Origin: an uncultured Prevotella sp.
GTDB lineage: Bacteria; Bacteroidota; Bacteroidia; Bacteroidales; Bacteroidaceae
Direction of reading: 5' to 3'
Assembly (NCBI GenBank): GCA_946188165.1
Contig: CAMHTW010000020.1
Location: 1 to 57,035 of the forward strand
DNA length: 57,035 nt
Positions 52,801-57,035 of the stretch are shown here, one piece after another; the stretch's first letter is position 1, and each line of letters starts with the position of its first letter. The translations under genes were made by a program, and so were the position numbers. Under the pieces are notes generated by a model. It saw nothing but the letters and a program-made list of their open reading frames with translations, was not told the origin of the DNA and ran no database searches.

Positions 52801-54247
52801 AGATGTTGTTGGGACTGTAAGTGCCGTTGAGGTCGATGTTCTGGTATTGATATCCCTGATAGTCGAATCTGTTGACAACACCCTTGGCGGTCACGGAAGG
52901 CCCGTGCTGTGCCAGCTGTCCGTCCATCTCGATATTGGCGGCAAGGTTGCCGAACTTGTCGTTGTCCAACAGCCGCTTCAGGTTCAGATTGCTGGTGGAG
53001 ATGTTGCCCGTAAAGCGGCGCTGTCCGTCGAGTGTGAAGCTAATGGCAGCGTCGCCGGCTGTCGTGCTCAACTGGTTGCGCGTACGGATTTCCTTTAGGC
53101 CAACACCGCTGACATTGCCGTTCATGTGGATGTCGCCCAGTCGTACCAGTTCCTCGGGAACGTTGGCTTTCTCGCCTTTCAGATTCTCAGAGATGAAGTT
53201 GATGGTATGTGCCGACAGGTTCAGGTCGTTGATGTCGGCCATCCAAACGGGGTCTTGCTGTGACAGCTGTTGCAGTATGCCGCTAACGTTCATGCTGATA
53301 TCGCCCGTATTCGAGTCTACCTTCAGCTTGGTTACCTGCACCTCGTCGCCATTGGCGTTGAAATTCGCCTGCATCGACAGTGTGCTGGTAAAGTTTTTGA
53401 GGGCAGGCACCAGACAATGCAGGTCGGACAGCGTTATTTCCGATGGTTTTATGCTACCTGTCAACCTAAGCGACGGTGTCACGAAGTGGTCGTCACGGAA
53501 ACGATAGCGGGCTTCGATTTCGCCCAGTTGGAAATGTGTACCAGGCATACGCAGCTGGAAGTCCTGCAACAGGCTGTAGTGGCGCCCGCCTTCGTATCTC
53601 ATGGACAAACGATCCAGCTGGAGGCCCGAGTGTTCGCGGAAAGCCAGACGTTTCACGTTGACGTTCAGCGAGTCTTCGCTCAGTGCCTTGAGCAGGATGT
53701 GCGCACTGATATCCGTCAGTTTCAAGTGTTTCGGATTCAGTCGTTCAGGAGTCTGCGGGGCATCCAACACGTCGAAACTCACGCTGGAATGGCGAATGAT
53801 GAGCGAGTTGATGCGCAGGTCGAGTGGCGTCGTGTTGGTCGTGTCTTTCGAGGCCAGCGAGTCGATGACAAACTGGAAGTTTGGCTTGCTCTGCGCATCA
53901 GCCTGATACAGTTTGGCGTGAGTACTGAAGATTTGGGCCGATGAAATGGATATTTTACCGTTTACCAGGGGTAACAGGTCCACCGTTGCCGACAGTCGTC
54001 TGGCAGTCAGCATGTCCTTGCCCTGCTGGTCGAGAATCTTCACATTGTCGAGCGTCAGACGGTTGAAGAGCCCGATGTCCACACGTTCAATGCTCACGCT
54101 GGTTCCCAGCTGGCTGGCCAGAAACCGTGACGCATGGCGGCCAAGATATGCCTGAACGGCAGGGATGCTGACAAGACCCATGAGCAAAAGATATAAGCCT
54201 AAAATGACCCATATCGTGATGTTGAATATGTGCTTCAGTATCTTCAA
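49826..54247 (-). CDS. tamB: TamB-like envelope protein
   Basis: 1473 residues. An N-terminal membrane anchor (about 7-30) is followed by a very long periplasmic beta-rich region with repeating motifs (AsmA/TamB type), and a C-terminal DUF490/TamB domain (about 1100-1470; IQEIIKKNFVFLEGGTVVFGGDPYDAALNLQA, then YLLAVGRFYP). In Proteobacteria TamB aids phospholipid transport or outer-membrane protein assembly; in Bacteroidota its partner is often a BamA/TamA-like protein, not in this window. Complete. -7 box TAATTTTG upstream (complement of 54298-54305). Confidence 0.9.
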   Translation of the reverse strand: MKILKHIFNITIWVILGLYLLLMGLVSIPAVQAYLGRHASRFLASQLGTSVSIERVDIGLFNRLTLDNVKILDQQGKDMLTARRLSATVDLLPLVNGKISISSAQIFSTHAKLYQADAQSKPNFQFVIDSLASKDTTNTTPLDLRINSLIIRHSSVSFDVLDAPQTPERLNPKHLKLTDISAHILLKALSEDSLNVNVKRLAFREHSGLQLDRLSMRYEGGRHYSLLQDFQLRMPGTHFQLGEIEARYRFRDDHFVTPSLRLTGSIKPSEITLSDLHCLVPALKNFTSTLSMQANFNANGDEVQVTKLKVDSNTGDISMNVSGILQQLSQQDPVWMADINDLNLSAHTINFISENLKGEKANVPEELVRLGDIHMNGNVSGVGLKEIRTRNQLSTTAGDAAISFTLDGQRRFTGNISTSNLNLKRLLDNDKFGNLAANIEMDGQLAQHGPSVTAKGVVNRFDYQGYQYQNIDLNGTYSPNNISGRLTINDPNLGFDIEGQVKPEGKTNVVNITASLLNFSPKATNLSDKWGDARFFGELTANFQGNNINDAVGMLDLNDFSMLSPTANYEMNELHIESGYNDDIHFMTIHSDFGEVEVTGDFDYETLAQSMTNIVASHLPTLPGLPKVNSATHNDFTINANITKSDWLQQLVQVPLHLSKPMTLHGMVNDHLSQVNIECQIPKFYYNNSGYENGVITLTSPNDSLRYDISITKLEEDGENMELRAQGTAHANQLINTFSWDNHALQRMSGQLNAIANFDTSLDGKATAHIKIQPSRLNVNNTEWHIKPCFMSYTDKQLDVSDFEISHQQQHLKVSGLATANNRDSLNVELQDIDIDYVLSLVDFDAVSFKGQATGQAVLSGIFGDIQAGGHLVVKDFLFEDGRMGTLNANVEWNEDLEQIDIHAISDDGENAKTFINGYVTPKRDSINLGIEARGTYLDFARSFTSSFLDQVEGHTNGAVRLIGPLDAINLTGQLVINGNVHVTSTNCWYEMRNDTLKIVPDEIEFAHCPIYDKDGRKGMLTGGIHHKNLTNLTYDIYADTENLLAYDFKDFGEDTFYGTVYANGHVGIHGRDGSVVIDIDVTPLEGSTFVYNVASPDAISSQEFIEWGVDHGDGSDDHSRHAMTDQPNRPHDPDEDDFRSDLNLHMKVNCTPQATIRLLMDARTNDYITLHGSGDIQAHFYNKGGFSMFGTYRVADGTYGITIQEIIKKNFVFLEGGTVVFGGDPYDAALNLQAQHTVNGVSLSDLNVGRSFSNTVRVNCLMNITGQPRAPQVDFDLDLPNVNTDEKQMVKSVINSEDEMNQQVIYLLAVGRFYPQQANNADEEQQGPSKTSLAMQSLLSGTLSGQINSMLGQIIKSNDWSFGANISTGDEGWNNAEYEGLVSGRMLNNRLLVNGQFGYRDNVNTATSSFIGDFDIRYLLLPNGNLAMKVYNQTNDRYFTRSSLNTQGIGIIMKKDFNGFNDLFGIKKKVKK

Positions 54248-54297
54248 AACTGATAAATCGAGATAGCAAAACTTTTTGTCCTGCTTGAAATTTGCTA

Positions 54298-54378
54298 CAA
54301 AATTACACTAAAAAGTTCGTATGAAGGAATTTTTCGTGGCTTTTTTGCGTTCCTTATGCTTATTTTTTATTAATTTTG
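54298..54378. promoter_or_regulatory. Divergent -7 boxes between tamB and nqrA
   Basis: Minus-strand TAATTTTG (complement of 54298-54305) faces tamB, and plus-strand TAATTTTG (54371-54378) faces nqrA, whose ATG follows 48 bp later. A TTTG at 54344-54347 lies 23 bp upstream of the nqrA box, slightly wide for a -33 element. Confidence 0.6.
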
Positions 54379-54426
54379 CACCATTCATTGAGAGAAAGCT
54401 ATTCAAAATTCATTTTAGTTATATTC

Positions 54427-55770
54427 ATGGCAAATGTAATCAAGTTACACAAAGGCTTGGACATTCAACTTCAAGGACGAGCAGAGGAGAAGCTGATTCA
54501 GTTGAAGTCGAACGGCAAGTATGCACTTGCTCCAGACGATTTTGAGGGAGTCACTCCGAAGGTGGTCGTCAAAGAAGGCGATAAGGTCAAAGCCGGGGAT
54601 GCGCTGTTTGTCAATAAACAGTATCCCGAAGTGAAGTTTGCCTCGCCAGTAAGCGGAACGGTCCGCGAGGTGGTGCGTGGCGAACGCAGAAAGGTGCTTT
54701 GCGTCAAGGTAGATGCTGACGCTCAGCAGGAGTTCGTTGACTTCGGCAAAAAGAATGTCGGCAGTTTTAATGGCGAACAGGTTATCAATGCATTGTTGGA
54801 GGCAGGTATCTTCGGATACATCAATCAGTTGCCTTATGCTGTGTCAACAAATCCAAGTGTCCAGCCTAAGGCAATTTTTGTGTCTGCCTTGCGCGACAAG
54901 CCGCTGGCCGCTGACTTCGACTATGAAGTAAAGGGACAGGAACAAGACTTCCAGACGGGTCTGACAGCCCTCTCGAAGATAGCCAAAACCTATCTTGGCA
55001 TCGGCGTTCACTCCAGTCTTGAGAACTATCAGAACGTAGAGGTGAACATCTTCGAAGGCAAGTGTCCTGCAGGTAACGTCGGTGTTCAGGTGAATCATCT
55101 TGATCCAGTGAACAAGGGCGAGGTGGTATGGACCATCGGCGACCCGACTGTAGTGCTGTTTATCGGACGTCTGTTCAATACGGGTAAGGTCAACCTGACC
55201 CGTCGTGTGGCACTATGCGGTAGTGAGGTAACCAATCCTGCATACGTGGATATGCTGGTAGGCGAGGAGCTTTCAACCCTGCTCAGCAACAGCTACGATG
55301 CCAGCAAGAGTGTTCGTATTATCAATGGTAACGTGCTGACAGGAAAGCCTACCACCAAGGACGGATTCCTTGGCGCACACGCGTCGGAGATTACCGTGAT
55401 TCCAGAGGGTAACGATGCCGACGAGATGCTGGGTTGGATTCTGCCCCGTTTCAAGCAATTCTCTGTTAGTCGCAGCTACTTCTCTTGGCTGTGTGGCAAG
55501 AAACAGTATGTGCTTGATGCCCGTGTGAAGGGTGGCGAGCGCCACATGATTATGAGTGGCGAGTACGACAAGGTGCTGCCTATGGATATCTATGGCGAAT
55601 ACCTCATCAAGGCCATCATCGCCGGTGATATCGACCGTCAGGAAGCGCTGGGTATCTACGAGGTAAGTCCTGAGGACTTCGCCCTCGCAGAGTTCGTGGA
55701 TAGCTCTAAGCTAGAGCTGCAACGCATTGTACGTGAAGGTCTTAACATCCTCCGCAAGGAGAATGCGTAA
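54427..55770 (+). CDS. nqrA: Na+-translocating NADH:quinone reductase subunit A
   Basis: Cytoplasmic subunit of the six-subunit sodium-pumping NADH:quinone oxidoreductase. 447 residues starting MANVIKLHKGLDIQLQG, the normal NqrA start; an ORF reaching back to 54376 is not used. Family landmarks: the lipoyl-like N-terminal fold with PKVVVKEGDKVKAGDALF (about 40-57), and ISRQ-type quinone region blocks later (GEVVWTIGDPTVVLFIGRLF). First gene of nqrABC..., followed by nqrB after 33 bp. Confidence 0.96.
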   Translation: MANVIKLHKGLDIQLQGRAEEKLIQLKSNGKYALAPDDFEGVTPKVVVKEGDKVKAGDALFVNKQYPEVKFASPVSGTVREVVRGERRKVLCVKVDADAQQEFVDFGKKNVGSFNGEQVINALLEAGIFGYINQLPYAVSTNPSVQPKAIFVSALRDKPLAADFDYEVKGQEQDFQTGLTALSKIAKTYLGIGVHSSLENYQNVEVNIFEGKCPAGNVGVQVNHLDPVNKGEVVWTIGDPTVVLFIGRLFNTGKVNLTRRVALCGSEVTNPAYVDMLVGEELSTLLSNSYDASKSVRIINGNVLTGKPTTKDGFLGAHASEITVIPEGNDADEMLGWILPRFKQFSVSRSYFSWLCGKKQYVLDARVKGGERHMIMSGEYDKVLPMDIYGEYLIKAIIAGDIDRQEALGIYEVSPEDFALAEFVDSSKLELQRIVREGLNILRKENA

Positions 55771-55803
55771 ATTATTATTTTTAATCTTTAATGTTTAATT
55801 TAA

Positions 55804-56964
55804 ATGAAAGCATTAAGAAATTATCTCAATAAAATAAAGCCGAACTTCGAGGAGGGTGGCAAACTGCATGCTTTCCGTTCGGTGTTCGACGGCTTCGAGA
55901 CCTTCCTTTACGTGCCCAACGACACAGCGAAGGTTGGAGGCGTGAATATTCACGACTCTATCGACTCGAAGCGTATTATGAGTATGGTGGTTATCGCCCT
56001 GATGCCCGCCATGCTGTTTGGTATGTATAACATCGGTTACCAGAACTATGCTGCTGCCGGAACGTTGGCAACCGCTTCGTTCTTCGAGATTTTCTGTTAT
56101 GGCTTCCTGGCCGTATTACCTAAGATTCTGGTCAGCTACATCGTAGGTCTGGGCATCGAGTTTGCCTGGGCACAGTGGAAGGGCGAGGAGATTCAGGAGG
56201 GTTATCTCGTTTCTGGTATCATCATTCCGCTGATTATCCCCATTGGCTGTCCGCTGTGGATGCTGGCGCTGGCCTGTGCATTCTCGGTTATTTTCTGTAA
56301 GGAGATATTCGGAGGTACGGGCATGAACATCTTCAACCCTGCCATCGCAGCACGTATGTTCCTGTTCTTCGCCTATCCTTCAAAGATGACGGGTGATACC
56401 GTTTGGGTGGCACAGAACTCTATCTTCGGCCTGGGTAACGACCTGCCTGATGGCTTCACAGCTGCCACACCTCTGGGTGAGATTGCACAGAACATTACGC
56501 CTGATGCATCTATGATGGATATGGTGCTGGGCTTTATTCCTGGTTCTATCGGCGAGACCTCGCTCATCGCCATAGCCATTGGCGCTGCCATGCTGCTATG
56601 GATGGGCATCGCCTCCTGGCGCACCATGCTCAGTGTGTTTGTAGGTGGTGCTATCATGGCATGCATCTTCGAGCAGACGGGGCAGTCTATGATCTGGTGG
56701 CACCACTTCGTGATGGGTGGCTTCGCCTTCGGTGCTGTGTTTATGGCTACTGACCCTGTCACATCATGCCGTACAACCACAGGACAGTACATCTACGGAT
56801 TCCTGATTGGCGCTATGGCCATCATCATCCGCGTATTGAATGCCGGTTATCCTGAGGGTATGATGCTGGCCATCTTCTTTGGTAATATGTTTGCTCCCAC
56901 CATCGACCATTTCGTTGTGGAGCGCAATATCTCGAAACGTTTAAAGAGAGGAGGTACCAAATGA
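55804..56964 (+). CDS. nqrB: Na+-translocating NADH:quinone reductase subunit B
   Basis: A membrane subunit with about ten helices and covalently bound FMN. 386 residues. The FMN threonine probably lies in DGFTAATPLG (about 219-228), matching the SGAT region of Vibrio NqrB. GGTGMNIFNPAIAARMF and VFMATDPVTSCRTTTGQYIYG are conserved family blocks. The stop codon overlaps the nqrC ATG (ATGA), showing translational coupling. Confidence 0.96.
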   Translation: MKALRNYLNKIKPNFEEGGKLHAFRSVFDGFETFLYVPNDTAKVGGVNIHDSIDSKRIMSMVVIALMPAMLFGMYNIGYQNYAAAGTLATASFFEIFCYGFLAVLPKILVSYIVGLGIEFAWAQWKGEEIQEGYLVSGIIIPLIIPIGCPLWMLALACAFSVIFCKEIFGGTGMNIFNPAIAARMFLFFAYPSKMTGDTVWVAQNSIFGLGNDLPDGFTAATPLGEIAQNITPDASMMDMVLGFIPGSIGETSLIAIAIGAAMLLWMGIASWRTMLSVFVGGAIMACIFEQTGQSMIWWHHFVMGGFAFGAVFMATDPVTSCRTTTGQYIYGFLIGAMAIIIRVLNAGYPEGMMLAIFFGNMFAPTIDHFVVERNISKRLKRGGTK

Positions 56965-57035
56965 AACTGAATACAAACTCTAACGCGTACATTATTATAT
57001 ATAGCGCGATCATGGTGGTTATCGTTGCCTTCCTG
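56961..57035 (+). CDS. nqrC: Na+-translocating NADH:quinone reductase subunit C (partial)
   Basis: Only the first 25 codons are in the window. MKLNTNSNAYIIIYSAIM begins with the short soluble start and single membrane helix typical of NqrC. It overlaps nqrB by 4 bp. The window edge truncates it; this is not a natural truncation. Confidence 0.9.
   Translation, partial: MKLNTNSNAYIIIYSAIMVVIVAFL

Noticed and set aside
1..57035. tRNA or rRNA genes
   Set aside because: Reading the intergenic regions by eye I saw no convincing cloverleaf or rRNA segment. A tRNAscan-SE run would settle this.

Overview
The window looks like a chromosomal segment of a gut Prevotella/Segatella-like member of the Bacteroidota. 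This is inferred from gene content and signals, not from a database search. Promoters of the Bacteroidota type (-7 box TAnnTTTG, often with TTTG about 20 bp upstream) precede many genes. Lipoproteins and envelope proteins are Bacteroidales-like. Glycogen synthesis uses a eukaryote-type (GT3) synthase, and the right end enters an Na+-translocating NADH:quinone reductase operon.

Region 1 (about 350-21500) is a surface or exopolysaccharide locus read mainly on the minus strand. It starts at a receiver-only response regulator (21455). It continues through an initiating sugar-phosphate transferase with a pseudo-receiver N-terminus, a short TolC-like protein, a Wzz/Wzc-like co-polymerase, a polymerase/ligase-like membrane protein, several glycosyltransferases, an SGNH hydrolase, two acyltransferases (one on the plus strand), a Wzx-like flippase, and a fucosyltransferase-like gene. 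It ends at UDP-galactopyranose mutase (glf). A hipBA toxin-antitoxin pair sits in the GT4-glf junction between two 104-bp direct repeats, with broken 5' ends of glf and of a glycosyltransferase beside it.

Region 2 (21646-46878) is core metabolism and housekeeping: xylulokinase; phosphate butyryltransferase/butyrate kinase; LepA and a Crp-type regulator; IspE; glycogen synthase and phosphorylase; a minus-strand pheS - thiE-like - prs - TlpA-like run; a DUF4348-like lipoprotein, MurB and a metallo-hydrolase; a small YtxH/holin/hypothetical trio; SPOR lipoprotein, RuvX, peptide deformylase, a TPR protein and ThrRS.

Region 3 (46879-47789) is about 0.9 kb with no convincing large gene. It holds a terminator, a second hairpin, inverted nonamer arrays flanking a degenerate 21-bp array, and one 28-codon ORF behind a promoter-like box. 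Region 4 (47790-57035) has ribosomal protein S1, TamB, nqrA, nqrB and the start of nqrC.

A theme across the window is short tandem repeats of 7, 8 or 9 bp at gene borders. Some run into coding sequence, where they encode two signal-peptide cores, a protein C-terminus and two internal loops. The most interesting candidates are the hipBA/direct-repeat arrangement, the receiver plus pseudo-receiver head of the polysaccharide operon, the repeat-encoded signal peptides, and the 21-bp array.
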